Below, one piece after another: positions 8,209-17,238 of a stretch of DNA of 37,560 bases. Position 1 is the first letter of the stretch. Every line of letters starts with the position of its first letter. The notes under the pieces are model-generated. The model was not told the DNA's origin and searched no databases. It was given only the letters and a program-made list of their open reading frames with translations. Both the position numbers and the translations under genes were made by a program. This stretch comes from F23-D06 sp963643165 (GTDB lineage: Bacteria > Bacteroidota > Bacteroidia > Bacteroidales > WCHB1-69): assembly GCA_963643165.1 (NCBI GenBank), contig CAVIJD010000021.1, positions 1-37,560 of the forward strand. The letters are read 5' to 3'.

Positions 8209-8876
8209 ATTGCGGGCGGTGTTGATTTTTTCTTCTTTTTCTTCTTCTTTTTCTTCTTGGTCTTGGTCGGCGTCACGTAAAACGACGCATTGCTGTTGAC
8301 CATGTGCAGCAAGTCGTTGGTGGCTATAAAGGTGAAATCATCCGGCACCGTGAGCTTCCCGCCCGAGATTTCGTGAATCTGATGAGCAATCAATGCGTCA
8401 TTCACAGAATCCCTGTTATAAGTCAAATACATCATTTTCAGATGATTGGCTAAAGGCTGAACCAATTTTTCGCGAACCTCTTCAGGATAACTGGACACCA
8501 TCTTGATGATGTTCTCCATGTTGCGTCCGTAGGTTCTGAGCATGATATGGTGCTTGTTATAGTCAGGCTTCACCACTTTGTGGCGGCGGTCGTCAGGACT
8601 CGGTTTCGGAAACGGACTATCGACATCCAGCATATAGCCCGACATGATGAAAAGGTGGTTCCACAGTTTGTGCCAATAGTCGGAAGACTCGCGTTTTGCC
8701 TTCATGTCCGGCTCGTTCAAGTCGTTGAGTTGGTCCATCACGCGCACAATAGCCCGGGCGGTCTCATTGCGGGTCTCCCGGTCTTCAATCTTCATCGCAT
8801 CCTCAATCATCTTCTGGACATTGCGCCCGTACTCCCTTATAATCAGCCTGTTACGCTTTGTGTTATATTCAATCAT
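8205..8876 (-). CDS. DUF4290 family protein with poly-lysine tail
   Basis: 223 residues. The first ~190 match the Bacteroidetes DUF4290 family (YNTKRNRLIIREYGRN near the start, then a second YGRNMENIIKMV segment near 116-127). Its function is unknown. The C terminus carries an uninterrupted run of 11 lysines just before the end, encoded by mixed AAA/AAG codons at about 8222-8260. Such a tail could bind nucleic acid or acidic partners, or slow ribosomes just before the coupled start of the ABC ATPase gene (4-base overlap). A -7 promoter box lies 31 bases upstream of the start. Confidence 0.85.
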   Translation of the reverse strand: MIEYNTKRNRLIIREYGRNVQKMIEDAMKIEDRETRNETARAIVRVMDQLNDLNEPDMKAKRESSDYWHKLWNHLFIMSGYMLDVDSPFPKPSPDDRRHKVVKPDYNKHHIMLRTYGRNMENIIKMVSSYPEEVREKLVQPLANHLKMMYLTYNRDSVNDALIAHQIHEISGGKLTVPDDFTFIATNDLLHMVNSNASFYVTPTKTKKKKKKKKKKKSTPPAI

Positions 8877-8906
8877 AGACTATTTGTTCGTTTTTTTCAA
8901 GATTTG

Positions 8907-8914
8907 CAAAGATA
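8907..8914 (-). promoter_or_regulatory. Putative -7 box upstream of the DUF4290 gene
   Basis: On the minus strand this reads TATCTTTG, a full match to TAnnTTTG, placed about 30 bases before the DUF4290 start. No clear -33 element is seen. The upstream gene on the same strand ends only 43 bases before the DUF4290 start, so this could be an internal promoter of a longer unit. Confidence 0.55.
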
Positions 8915-8919
8915 AAAAA

Positions 8920-10803
8920 TTATTTCGAGTTCATTTTTTCGAGAAACAGGGTCTCCAGACTGTCCATGCGAGCGCGCGCTGTCTCATCGGCTTGAACCTG
9001 TTTCATGGTCTGTTCTTGGCGGTACCGGTTGCGGTAGAAGGTCACAATGGGCTTAGTGTCCACATTCATGCTGTAAAAGGCGGTATCAAACGGCCAAGCC
9101 CCCTCGCGCAACAGGTCAGACGGCTCGCGGTATCCAAAGTCGAGGTAATAGTCCCACGTAGTATCAGCCTTATTGAAAGGCTTTTGCACCAGCTGGACAA
9201 AGGCAGTGTCGGCGGCAAAGAAATGGCTGCAAATACTGTTCCCGTTCGTGGCGACCACCACCTTGCGCGCTTCGGGCGAAAGGCTGAGGTCGTTGCGGTA
9301 AATATGCTTCTTCAATTTGAGGCAAGCCTGTTTGTTGGCGGCGTCGTTGCAATAGATCTCATATTTGCCGTAGGCATTCTGTATTCCGCCTGAAATCTCG
9401 TTGAAATAAAGCGGCACCAGGGGCCTGTTATAGACGATGTGACGCACAGGCATGAAAGAGAGCAGCGCGATGATGCCCAGCACTACAATGTTGGTGTATT
9501 TGTCATCGATGCAGCGCAGGGTACACTCTATGCCGCCGGCCGCTATCAACATAAAGAGCGGATAGATGCAGTAATAAATCACCCATACCGTGTCCACATT
9601 CATATAACTGAACTTCACTTTATGAATACAATAGAGGAAAGAATAGAGGAATATGAATATCGAAAAGAGTTTCAGCGACTTCACTGCGGTCTTGAAAAAG
9701 ATGAAAAAGAGCAGAAAGCCGATCAGGATAATCGTCGGGGTGGTCACAAACAGGATGGCCGATAAATAGTTCTGCGGAAAATTGTCGGGACCGATGAGGT
9801 GGCCTTTGAAAAGCTGGTTCTGGGCCACGGGGTAATTGGCCGTCAGCAGGGCGAATGCGTTTCCGGGCATCTCCGTTGACTTCACCATAAAGAGCGTAAA
9901 GAGTGAATGTACGCCATAGACGATAAACATCGTGCATACCAGCAGCAGGCAAAGTGTCCCGAACGTCTTGAGGTACTGTTGGGTGAACAATTTGCGGATA
10001 GGGTTGTACAGCAAAAAGTTGAGCAGCGTGAAAACCGCAAGAAAGTGCAGCAGCACAAAGCCGGCATTATAGGAAGAAAGGGCTATGAACGTGCCCGCCA
10101 GGATTTTGGCATAACGCGAGGGGTGTATCACGGGCAATTCGCGGCAGAAATTATAAATCTGTGTGATGGTGAACACAAAGCCGAAAGCAAAGGTCACATC
10201 AACCAGATTGTTGAGCGAATAGCCGAGAAAGCGTGGCGATATGAAGAGGAAGAAAGCCGTAAAGAACGCCGCCCGCCAGTTGAAAGCCTTGAGCATCAGC
10301 ACCGAGAGGTAGAGGACAATCATCCAGCCTAAGAATGCGCTCAGCAGGTGCCGTACCAGGAAAGTGTCTTTGACGTGGAATGCGCGGCAAATAGAATACA
10401 CCAGCAGGTCAACATACTGCGCCTGTGTTGAGGCAAAGGGGTGGCTTTTGTAAGCGTCGCGGTCGCCGGTGCGGTGAAAATGGTCATACACCTGGGCCGA
10501 ATAGCTGTCTTGTGCGAGTTCGTGCGACGAGATGCCGGCGTGGATGCTCATATACACCATCACCACCAGCATAAGTCCCATGCAAATCATCAACAAATAC
10601 TTGAAGACGTCATCGGAACTGCGTATAGACAGCGAAAAGGGAGTCTGTCGCACGTTGTATCTGAGCTGATGGTGTTGTTTTTTCGAAAAGCGGAGATCCC
10701 AGACATCATCCTCAAACAGTTCCTGCGAATAGGTTATCCGGTCCAGCAGCTGTTTGACGAAATGGTACAGGCGTTCTACTATGTTCAGGCCTCCCTTTTT
10801 CAT
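8920..10803 (-). CDS. Multi-spanning membrane protein, probable GT-C (family 39-like) glycosyltransferase
   Basis: 627 residues with a soluble N-terminal ~70 residues, then about 9-11 transmembrane helices between residues 72 and 470, and a C-terminal extracytoplasmic domain of ~150 residues. The first external loop carries acidic residues (SSHELAQDSYSAQVYDHFH), the place where GT-C enzymes bind metal and donor. A conserved-looking FISPRFLGYSLNNLVDVTFAFG segment (in two parts) follows a helix. This layout fits ArnT/PMT-like transferases that use polyprenyl-phosphate sugars at the outer face of the inner membrane. The family is inferred from topology; no substrate is indicated. Start overlaps the WbqC gene stop by 4 bases. 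Confidence 0.6.
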   Translation of the reverse strand: MKKGGLNIVERLYHFVKQLLDRITYSQELFEDDVWDLRFSKKQHHQLRYNVRQTPFSLSIRSSDDVFKYLLMICMGLMLVVMVYMSIHAGISSHELAQDSYSAQVYDHFHRTGDRDAYKSHPFASTQAQYVDLLVYSICRAFHVKDTFLVRHLLSAFLGWMIVLYLSVLMLKAFNWRAAFFTAFFLFISPRFLGYSLNNLVDVTFAFGFVFTITQIYNFCRELPVIHPSRYAKILAGTFIALSSYNAGFVLLHFLAVFTLLNFLLYNPIRKLFTQQYLKTFGTLCLLLVCTMFIVYGVHSLFTLFMVKSTEMPGNAFALLTANYPVAQNQLFKGHLIGPDNFPQNYLSAILFVTTPTIILIGFLLFFIFFKTAVKSLKLFSIFIFLYSFLYCIHKVKFSYMNVDTVWVIYYCIYPLFMLIAAGGIECTLRCIDDKYTNIVVLGIIALLSFMPVRHIVYNRPLVPLYFNEISGGIQNAYGKYEIYCNDAANKQACLKLKKHIYRNDLSLSPEARKVVVATNGNSICSHFFAADTAFVQLVQKPFNKADTTWDYYLDFGYREPSDLLREGAWPFDTAFYSMNVDTKPIVTFYRNRYRQEQTMKQVQADETARARMDSLETLFLEKMNSK

Positions 10804-11447
10804 GGCCGGGGGGCTTGGTTGAACTGACGATATTGTCGCAACAGGTAAGCGTGGCTGTCAGGCCCCACATTGAACAGCAGGTCAACGGCCGACAGGTTAG
10901 GCACGAAGCCATAGCGTTCTTCAAAAACCTGACTGTAGGGTTCTTCAATTTTGAAAGGATACCCCTCCTTGGCGCGGGCTCCGGGGTGTATGGCCGTTCT
11001 GGCGTCGCCGTCGCGCAAAGGCTCAAAGGTGTCCGTCAGCGTCACCGTCGCGCGGATGCCCATCAGTTTGAGCAAGGTCCGCACAAGGTGCAGGTTAAAG
11101 TCGAACAGGAACTCCGTTTTCTCTTCGTAAAAGGGCTGCAAGGCGTCGCGGTAAAAGAGGAAATAGGGGCTGTTGCCGTATGCCGAGACCAGCGTGCGCC
11201 AATGGTTTCGCTGCCACGGGGTCTTGTACTCTATCCTGACCTCGGAGACGGGCATTTTAGTTGCGCTGTGGAGCACGGGCACAGAGAGTTGCTGCACGCC
11301 GTTGCCCGTCATGACGCAGGCTCTGTTGCGGTAGCTTTGCTTCTGGTAGTTTTCCAGCCGTTCGAGCCGCGCCTCCCCGCCTGCCAGCAAGGCAAGCCAC
11401 TCTACGGGAGGCAGATATGCCGTTGACAAAATGGGGTTGCTGTTCAA
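10800..11447 (-). CDS. WbqC-family protein
   Basis: 215 residues matching the WbqC-like family: STAYLPPVEWLALL near the N terminus, then ENYQKQSYRNRACVMTGNG and a WRTLVSAYGNSPYFLFY segment. The family is often found with polysaccharide or lipopolysaccharide genes and is thought to take part in sugar-nucleotide or glycan modification, but no reaction is established. It is coupled by a 4-base overlap to the downstream membrane glycosyltransferase-like gene, consistent with a glycan role. The secreted protease gene lies 20 bases upstream on the same strand. Confidence 0.85.
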   Translation of the reverse strand: MNSNPILSTAYLPPVEWLALLAGGEARLERLENYQKQSYRNRACVMTGNGVQQLSVPVLHSATKMPVSEVRIEYKTPWQRNHWRTLVSAYGNSPYFLFYRDALQPFYEEKTEFLFDFNLHLVRTLLKLMGIRATVTLTDTFEPLRDGDARTAIHPGARAKEGYPFKIEEPYSQVFEERYGFVPNLSAVDLLFNVGPDSHAYLLRQYRQFNQAPRP

Positions 11448-11467
11448 GGCCTCTGTCTGCGGCGCAC

Positions 11468-13141
11468 CTATCTGGCTATGGCCATTTTTGATTTGTAAAC
11501 AACTTTCCCGCAGACCATCTCCATAATGTAGATGCCGTTAGGCAGGCTGCTGAAGTCCATATCGACAGAAGATCCGAGCGACACGTTTTCAGAATGCACC
11601 AGCACCCCCATCATGTTATAGACGTTGCAGACGCCCGACTCCGCCTCAAAGTTGCCGGTCACCACAACGTTGCCGCTGGTGGGGTTAGGGCTCACCAACA
11701 TAGAGCGCACGGGCATCTCCACCTCTTTGAGATTTGCGGGGGTGCCGTTATAGTGGATGCCTTGCAGCACCCTGGTGCCGGTATTGTCGGGGTCGAGCCA
11801 CGGCTGCAGTTTGTGGCTGTTGCTGGTATTGTTGTTATTGGTCCACGAGTACGAAATCTTGCCGTAGTTGTCGGTGCCCTCGAGGTTGTCGCAGGCGCTG
11901 CTGCCCGTGCTGAGGTCGCCGATGATAAGGCCGTTGGCGTTGAAGAGCGGAGAGCCGGAAGAGCCCTGTTCCGTCACGCCCTTAGTGGGGTTCGTGTGCC
12001 AGCCCACCACCCAGTATTTGCTGGTGGTGCCGTTGCTATAGACCACCCGGGGGATGCTGATTTTCTTGAAATCGCCGCCCGGATGATGAATGCCGGCGCC
12101 CACCGAAGAGGCACCCGTGGCGTCCCAGCCGGCGAAGACGATATTGTCGCGGAAAGAGGGGCTGATGGTGCCCGTAATCTTGAAGAGGAGGAAGTCGGAA
12201 CTTCTGTTCAGCGTAGCGGTACTGCCGTTATAGTTGGCATTGGCCACCACCTCGGCGCCGCTGGCGTTCTTCTTGTAATTGCCGCCGAGGCCGCCGCACT
12301 CGTTCGTTTCGTATTCAAAATAAAAACGGATTGTAGAGCCCGTCATGTCCGTGCCCACAAAGCAGTGGTTGGCCGTGAGCACGTAAGGGGTCTTGTCTTG
12401 TCTCACATTGTTGATCATCGCACCGGAGCAGAGGTAGGTATAGCCGTCGGACATGTCCATCTTGATGCAGACCACCGACTTAATCTGGTCGCCCCAGCCG
12501 TCACCCTCGGGGCATTTTACGTCTATATGGCAGTCGCCATCGGAATCGCCGTGCGGTCCTTTCGAGCCGTTGTCAGGGGAAACGTGGAGAAAGTCGCGGT
12601 AGATGTGGTTAACCTTGGCGATCTCAATCTCGCCGTGGAACAGGGCGTCGGCGGGTTCATAGTATTCAATCACCAGTTCATCGCCGATAATGTCGTCGGA
12701 GGCAAACAGGCCGTTTGACTCAACATTATCATTGGTGTAAGTGCCAACTAATTGGGAGCGGTCGCTGCTATAGATGTGGAGCGTAGCGTTCTCGGGGATG
12801 TTAAAATGAGAGAAAACAACGCTCATCATCACGGCGCCGGGCGAGCGGAGGGCGAGCCGCCACAGACGGCTGCCGTCGGAGAGTTCATCGAGGCGGCCGC
12901 TGTTGTGGAACGTATAGTTCACCTTGTGGCCGACACCTGCCCGCAGGGGCGTGCCCTTGGAGGCGGAGGCGTCTTCTGCGAGGAGCGCGTCATTGTCCAC
13001 CTCGGGAAGGTCCACTTGGTCAATGGACATCGACATGTTTTTGTGCATAAACGTGTATGGTGTCCCTACCGGACCGTCTTGGGCTGAAAGGATTGTCAAT
13101 GTTCCGAACAACATTGCAAGCAGCGAAAAAAATCTCTTCAT
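11468..13141 (-). CDS. Secreted lysyl-endopeptidase-like serine protease with T9SS sorting domain
   Basis: 557 residues. A signal peptide (to about residue 20, ...TILSAQ) is followed by an N-terminal propeptide-like domain and a trypsin-fold catalytic domain. His259 is in LTANHCF, an Asp near 320 in SSDFLLFKI, and Ser395 in EQGSSGSPLF. The order and spacing fit the Achromobacter lysyl endopeptidase-like S1 branch. The last ~80 residues are a T9SS type-A sorting domain (SPNPTSGNVVVTG ... NGIYIMEMV). It is therefore probably a surface or extracellular protease. Substrate preference is not asserted. A -7 box lies about 27 bases upstream of the start and overlaps the divergent rsfS promoter region. 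Confidence 0.88.
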   Translation of the reverse strand: MKRFFSLLAMLFGTLTILSAQDGPVGTPYTFMHKNMSMSIDQVDLPEVDNDALLAEDASASKGTPLRAGVGHKVNYTFHNSGRLDELSDGSRLWRLALRSPGAVMMSVVFSHFNIPENATLHIYSSDRSQLVGTYTNDNVESNGLFASDDIIGDELVIEYYEPADALFHGEIEIAKVNHIYRDFLHVSPDNGSKGPHGDSDGDCHIDVKCPEGDGWGDQIKSVVCIKMDMSDGYTYLCSGAMINNVRQDKTPYVLTANHCFVGTDMTGSTIRFYFEYETNECGGLGGNYKKNASGAEVVANANYNGSTATLNRSSDFLLFKITGTISPSFRDNIVFAGWDATGASSVGAGIHHPGGDFKKISIPRVVYSNGTTSKYWVVGWHTNPTKGVTEQGSSGSPLFNANGLIIGDLSTGSSACDNLEGTDNYGKISYSWTNNNNTSNSHKLQPWLDPDNTGTRVLQGIHYNGTPANLKEVEMPVRSMLVSPNPTSGNVVVTGNFEAESGVCNVYNMMGVLVHSENVSLGSSVDMDFSSLPNGIYIMEMVCGKVVYKSKMAIAR

Positions 13142-13167
13142 AATAGTACAAGCATTTTAAACGGCGG

Positions 13168-13175
13168 CAAAAGTA
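13168..13175 (-). promoter_or_regulatory. -7 box of the protease gene (minus strand)
   Basis: Minus-strand TACTTTTG, a full TAnnTTTG match, 26 bases before the protease start codon. It lies only 12 bases from the oppositely facing rsfS -7 box. Confidence 0.6.
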
Positions 13176-13187
13176 TAAAAAAAAATG

Positions 13188-13195
13188 TACCTTTG
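13188..13195 (+). promoter_or_regulatory. -7 box of the rsfS-ftsH operon
   Basis: TACCTTTG matches TAnnTTTG and lies 23 bases before the rsfS start. The -33 region would fall on the divergent protease promoter. No clear TTG is seen there because the sequence is A-rich. Confidence 0.65.
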
Positions 13196-13218
13196 CCCGC
13201 TAAATTTCAATTGCATAT

Positions 13219-13599
13219 ATGACCGTAAGAAAAAAAGTCAAATTTGAGGGCACTCCCTTTGACGGAAACATAGAAGAGCTTATCATTCAAGCACTTATCG
13301 ACAAACAAGGCATTGACATCCAATGCATCAACCTCAAAAAGGTCCCGGACTCCTACTTCGACTATTTCGTCATCTGCACGGGCAACTCCAAGCCCCAGGT
13401 GGAAGCCTTGTGCGATTCCGTGCAGGAAAAGACCATGCGCGAAGCCGGCGTGAAGCCCCTGCACATTGAGGGGTTGGAGAACTGCGAGTGGATCCTGCTC
13501 GACTACTTCAACGTGTTGGTACACATCTTCCAGCCGGAGGCCAGGGCGTACTACAACATAGAGGCGCTCTGGAGCGATGCCGAGGTTCAGAAATTTTAA
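13219..13599 (+). CDS. rsfS: Ribosomal silencing factor RsfS
   Basis: 126 residues, the normal length. The RsfS (Iojap/DUF143) pattern is clear: DKQGIDIQCINLKKVPDSYFDYFVICTG in the first half (split here at the family's usual position) and EGLENCEWILLDYFNVLVHIF in the second. RsfS binds ribosomal protein uL14 on the 50S subunit and blocks subunit joining under nutrient limitation. It is the first gene of the rsfS-ftsH-LUD-cdsA run common in Bacteroidetes, with a 24-base gap to ftsH. Confidence 0.95.
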   Translation: MTVRKKVKFEGTPFDGNIEELIIQALIDKQGIDIQCINLKKVPDSYFDYFVICTGNSKPQVEALCDSVQEKTMREAGVKPLHIEGLENCEWILLDYFNVLVHIFQPEARAYYNIEALWSDAEVQKF

Positions 13600-13623
13600 C
13601 ACAACCATAACCATTCCCCGCAC

Positions 13624-15657
13624 ATGGCTGCCCAAAACGACAAAAAGACAACAAACAGACAGAACAACCCGTCGTCAGGGAATCATCATCCCAAAGACGG
13701 CAAAAGGAGAAGGTTCTCCCTTACATATATATATATAATCATCGGCTTGTTGCTGGTAGGATATTGGTTTGTCTCGAGCGGCACCACCCCTGCCCGCGAG
13801 ATCAACGACATGGAGTTCAACCAGTTGGTTCAGAACCGCGAGATTGACCATGTGGTATATGTAAAGAAGAACGACCAGATGCAGGTGTTCTTGAAGAAAG
13901 AGGCCCTCAACAAGAGCACGCACGAAGATGTGAGCAAGATTACGGAGGGGCCGCAGTACTACATGACCGTCACCGAGTTGCAGGTTTACAATGAGAACCT
14001 GAAGGAGGCCAAGGAGCGTGCCATTCAAAGCCGGCTTGCGCAAGACAGCACGCTGACGGCCAACGACATTGCCAAGGAGTATGACTTCCCCACCCGTCAG
14101 GACAACGCGCGGAGTTGGGGCTTGGATGTCATCTTCTGGATTCTGCCCACCATCTTGATATTCGCCCTGTTTTTCTGGTCGATGCGTTCCATGCGCAACA
14201 TGGGCGGCGGGCCGGGCGCAAGCGGAGGCATCTTCAACATCGGCAAGTCCAAGGCGCAGGAGTTTGACGTGAAAAGCGGGCAGTTGGTCACATTCAAGGA
14301 CGTGGCCGGGCTCGAGGGCGCCAAGGAGGAGATTGAGGAGGTGGTTGACTTCCTCAAGAACCCGAACAAGTACACCGTCTTGGGCGGCAAGATCCCCAAG
14401 GGCGTGTTGTTAGTGGGGCCTCCGGGCACCGGAAAGACGTTGTTGGCCAAGGCGGTGGCGGGTGAGGCAAAAGTGCCGTTCTTCTCGCTGTCGGGGTCCG
14501 ACTTTGTGGAGATGTTCGTCGGCGTAGGCGCGTCGCGCGTGCGTGACCTTTTCAAGACCGCCAAAGAGAAAGCCCCCTGCATCATCTTCATCGACGAGAT
14601 TGACGCCATAGGACGTGCCCGCGGCAAGAACGCGCTCTCCAACGTGAACGACGAACGCGAAAGCACGCTCAACCAGCTGCTCACCGAGATGGACGGTTTC
14701 TCCACCAACGCCGGCGTCATCATCATGGCCGCCACCAACCGCGCCGACATCCTCGACCGCGCGTTGCTCCGTGCCGGACGCTTCGACCGCCAGATCGCCA
14801 TCGAGCTGCCCAACCTCAACGAACGCAAGGGCATCTTTGCCGTGCATGTGCGCAAACTCAAACTCGCGGCAGACGTTGACCTCGACTTCTTCGCCAAGCA
14901 GACCCCGGGTTTCTCGGGTGCCGACATCGCCAATGTCTGCAACGAGGCGGCCCTGATCGCCGCCCGCAACAACAAGAAAGAGATCGGCAAAGAGGACTTC
15001 CTCTCGGCCGTTGACCGCATCATTGGAGGTCTGGAGCGGCGCAGCAGTGTCATCTCTCCGGAGGAGAAGAAATCCATCGCCTTCCACGAGTCGGGGCACG
15101 CCTGCGTAAGCTGGATGTTGCGCTATGCCTCCCCATTGGTCAAGGTCACCATCGTGCCGCGCGGCAAAGCGCTCGGCGCCGCCTGGTACTTGCCCGAAGA
15201 ACGGCAACTCACCACCTACGACCAGCTTGTGGATGAGATGACCGCCACCCTCGGCGGACGCGCCGCCGAAGAGGTCGTGTTCGGCACCGTCTCCACGGGG
15301 GCACTCAACGACCTGGAGCGCGTCACCAAACAGGCCTACGCGATGGTGGTCTATTACGGACTCGACAAGGAAATAGGCAACGTAAGCTACTACGACTCCA
15401 CCGGCCAGCAGGAATACTCGCTGTCGAAACCCTACAGCGAAAAGACCGCCGAAGAGATTGACAAACGCATTCACGACCTCGTCGAGGAGTGCTATGCCCG
15501 CGCCAAGAAAATACTCTCCGAACACCGGGAACAGCTGGCAGAGCTGGCGCAATTGCTGCTCGACCGCGAAGTCATCTTCTCCGAGGATGTGGAACGCATC
15601 TTGGGCAAACGGCCGTTCCAGACTGAAACCACACCCGTCTCTCCAAAAAGCGAATAG
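13624..15657 (+). CDS. ftsH: ATP-dependent zinc metalloprotease FtsH
   Basis: 677 residues. Two transmembrane helices (about 33-52 and 168-187) flank the periplasmic domain. The AAA+ domain has Walker A GPPGTGKT near 264-271, Walker B IIFIDEIDAIGR and the second region of homology (ATNRADILDRALLRAGRFDR). The zinc site HESGH is near 488-492 with a downstream Asp ligand region. It degrades misfolded membrane proteins and short-lived regulators at the inner membrane. A serine/asparagine-rich N-terminal extension before helix 1 is usual for Bacteroidetes FtsH. The stop is 2 bases before the next start, so translation is probably coupled. Confidence 0.97.
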   Translation: MAAQNDKKTTNRQNNPSSGNHHPKDGKRRRFSLTYIYIIIGLLLVGYWFVSSGTTPAREINDMEFNQLVQNREIDHVVYVKKNDQMQVFLKKEALNKSTHEDVSKITEGPQYYMTVTELQVYNENLKEAKERAIQSRLAQDSTLTANDIAKEYDFPTRQDNARSWGLDVIFWILPTILIFALFFWSMRSMRNMGGGPGASGGIFNIGKSKAQEFDVKSGQLVTFKDVAGLEGAKEEIEEVVDFLKNPNKYTVLGGKIPKGVLLVGPPGTGKTLLAKAVAGEAKVPFFSLSGSDFVEMFVGVGASRVRDLFKTAKEKAPCIIFIDEIDAIGRARGKNALSNVNDERESTLNQLLTEMDGFSTNAGVIIMAATNRADILDRALLRAGRFDRQIAIELPNLNERKGIFAVHVRKLKLAADVDLDFFAKQTPGFSGADIANVCNEAALIAARNNKKEIGKEDFLSAVDRIIGGLERRSSVISPEEKKSIAFHESGHACVSWMLRYASPLVKVTIVPRGKALGAAWYLPEERQLTTYDQLVDEMTATLGGRAAEEVVFGTVSTGALNDLERVTKQAYAMVVYYGLDKEIGNVSYYDSTGQQEYSLSKPYSEKTAEEIDKRIHDLVEECYARAKKILSEHREQLAELAQLLLDREVIFSEDVERILGKRPFQTETTPVSPKSE

Positions 15658-15659
15658 CC

Positions 15660-16391
15660 ATGTCAAAAAGCAAGTCTTTCGACTCTCCGATCCTGATGAA
15701 CAAGGAAATCATCTTGGGGGCAATAAAGGAAGCGATCTCCAAAGCAGAGAGCATTTCCTCGGCCAATATGGATTTCAATGCCGCCGTCAATCCTTTCAAG
15801 ACCATCAGCCAAGAGCAGTTAAAGGCCTCCTTCATTGACAAATTCCGTTCTACCGGCCGTCCTGACCGGGGGTTTCTCATGCCGCCATGCACCAGCAAAG
15901 AGGCCGTCAAAGAACTGGTAGAGCTCATCACGCACCGCAGATACAACACCTTCCTCAACACCGTCCCCTACTTGTCCCCATTTCTCGACAGACACAACAT
16001 CAACTATACCAACTCCATCTATCCGAACCAACCGGCAGATGCCGCGCTTGTCTTCTCCGACATGCTCATTGCCCGCAACGGCAGCATCGGCTTTGCCCAA
16101 GAATACAACATCTACCCCTCCGTCATCGGGCTTGCCCGCGACCTCATCGTCTTTGCCCGTGAAAGGTGCATCTATCCCGACGTCGAGCAGGCGTTGGAGG
16201 CCAAAAAAGCCGCCAACGAGTTCTGTGCCATGACCGAGTTCATCGCGCCGACAGCCCCGGAGATCATCGACGGGAAGGCGCGATACACCCCCTGGAATCC
16301 CCGGATTATCTTAATGTTAATACAAGAAAACGCCCCAAAAGAAAACGTTTCCCAAGAAAATGTCCCCCAAGAGAAAGAACCTGCTTGTTAG
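15660..16391 (+). CDS. LUD-domain (LutC-like) protein
   Basis: 243 residues. The C-terminal half carries the LUD pattern (ADAALVFSDMLIARNGSIGF near 125-144, then YPSVIGLARDLIVFARE). LUD proteins such as LutB/LutC are linked to L-lactate oxidation. The stand-alone form between ftsH and cdsA in Bacteroidetes has no proven role. No lutA or lutB is seen here. The last ~20 residues are a low-complexity Q-E-N-V/P tail made from imperfect short DNA repeats (CAAGAAAA-like). The cdsA start lies inside this tail, overlapping it by 32 bases. Confidence 0.8.
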   Translation: MSKSKSFDSPILMNKEIILGAIKEAISKAESISSANMDFNAAVNPFKTISQEQLKASFIDKFRSTGRPDRGFLMPPCTSKEAVKELVELITHRRYNTFLNTVPYLSPFLDRHNINYTNSIYPNQPADAALVFSDMLIARNGSIGFAQEYNIYPSVIGLARDLIVFARERCIYPDVEQALEAKKAANEFCAMTEFIAPTAPEIIDGKARYTPWNPRIILMLIQENAPKENVSQENVPQEKEPAC

Positions 16392-17229
16392 GACAGCCAC
16401 CGGCGCTGTCTATATTGCCCTGATGATTGCGGGGGTTTTCTGCTATCCGCTGATGGCGGTTTTGATGTGCGTATTGGCCTGCCTTGCCATCCGCGAGTTC
16501 GCGGGGCTCACCTCGGGACCGACCGACCGGCCCGCGGCCCTGTTGCTGACCGTCATTGCGGCCGCCCAGTTCATCGTGCTGCTCTTTTACGGCATCACCT
16601 CCATCGACAGCCTCGGAGTCGTCGGAATGGTGCGTTGGCTGAGGCGCTTGCTGATGCTGATGCCAATGCTTTTGCTGTTCGCCGTGGTGGTCATGTCCAT
16701 AGCGGAACTGTTCCGCAACCGCCCATGCCCCATTGAGCACATCGGGCAAGCCCTGTTCGGACTATGCTGGATTGTCTTCCCGCTCGGCATCCTCACATTC
16801 TGTTCGCTGTTCGCCAAACAGCTCGTCCTGGCCTTTTTCCTCATCATCTGGTGCTACGACACCTTTGCCTATCTTGGCGGATCGCTTTACGGCAAGACCA
16901 AAATGTGCCAACGCATATCGCCCAAGAAAACTTGGGAAGGCACCGTCACAGGACTGCTTGCCGCTGTCATCCTCGCCATCGTGCTCCCCAGCATACCCTT
17001 TTTCGGGCATCTGCACATCGCGACCGGACGATGGGTCGTGTTTGCCCTCATCACAGTAGTGTTCGGCACTTTCGGCGACCTGCTGGAGTCGTGTTTCAAA
17101 CGCCGGGCAGACGTCAAAGACAGCAGCCACATCCTTCCGGGGCACGGGGGCATCCTCGACCGTCTCGACTCTATGCTTTTCTCCGCCATCCCCGCCGTTC
17201 TATTCGCCTATTTTGCAATGCTTCAATAA
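16360..17229 (+). CDS. cdsA: Phosphatidate cytidylyltransferase
   Basis: 289 residues with about eight transmembrane helices. The CDP-diglyceride synthetase signature is complete near the C terminus (SCFKRRADVKDSS and LPGHGGILDRLDS). It makes CDP-diacylglycerol from CTP and phosphatidate, the branch point for phosphatidylethanolamine and acidic phospholipids. The chosen ATG at 16360 gives the usual short basic N terminus (MSPKRKNLLVRT) and overlaps the LUD gene by 32 bases. A later start would remove the first helix. The gap to uvrA is 9 bases. Confidence 0.95.
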   Translation: MSPKRKNLLVRTATGAVYIALMIAGVFCYPLMAVLMCVLACLAIREFAGLTSGPTDRPAALLLTVIAAAQFIVLLFYGITSIDSLGVVGMVRWLRRLLMLMPMLLLFAVVVMSIAELFRNRPCPIEHIGQALFGLCWIVFPLGILTFCSLFAKQLVLAFFLIIWCYDTFAYLGGSLYGKTKMCQRISPKKTWEGTVTGLLAAVILAIVLPSIPFFGHLHIATGRWVVFALITVVFGTFGDLLESCFKRRADVKDSSHILPGHGGILDRLDSMLFSAIPAVLFAYFAMLQ

Positions 17230-17238
17230 GATTATCAG

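Noticed and set aside
14410..15666. 418-codon minus-strand frame opposite ftsH
   Set aside because: It is a long shadow caused by GC-rich codon use in ftsH; the plus-strand frame has all FtsH motifs.
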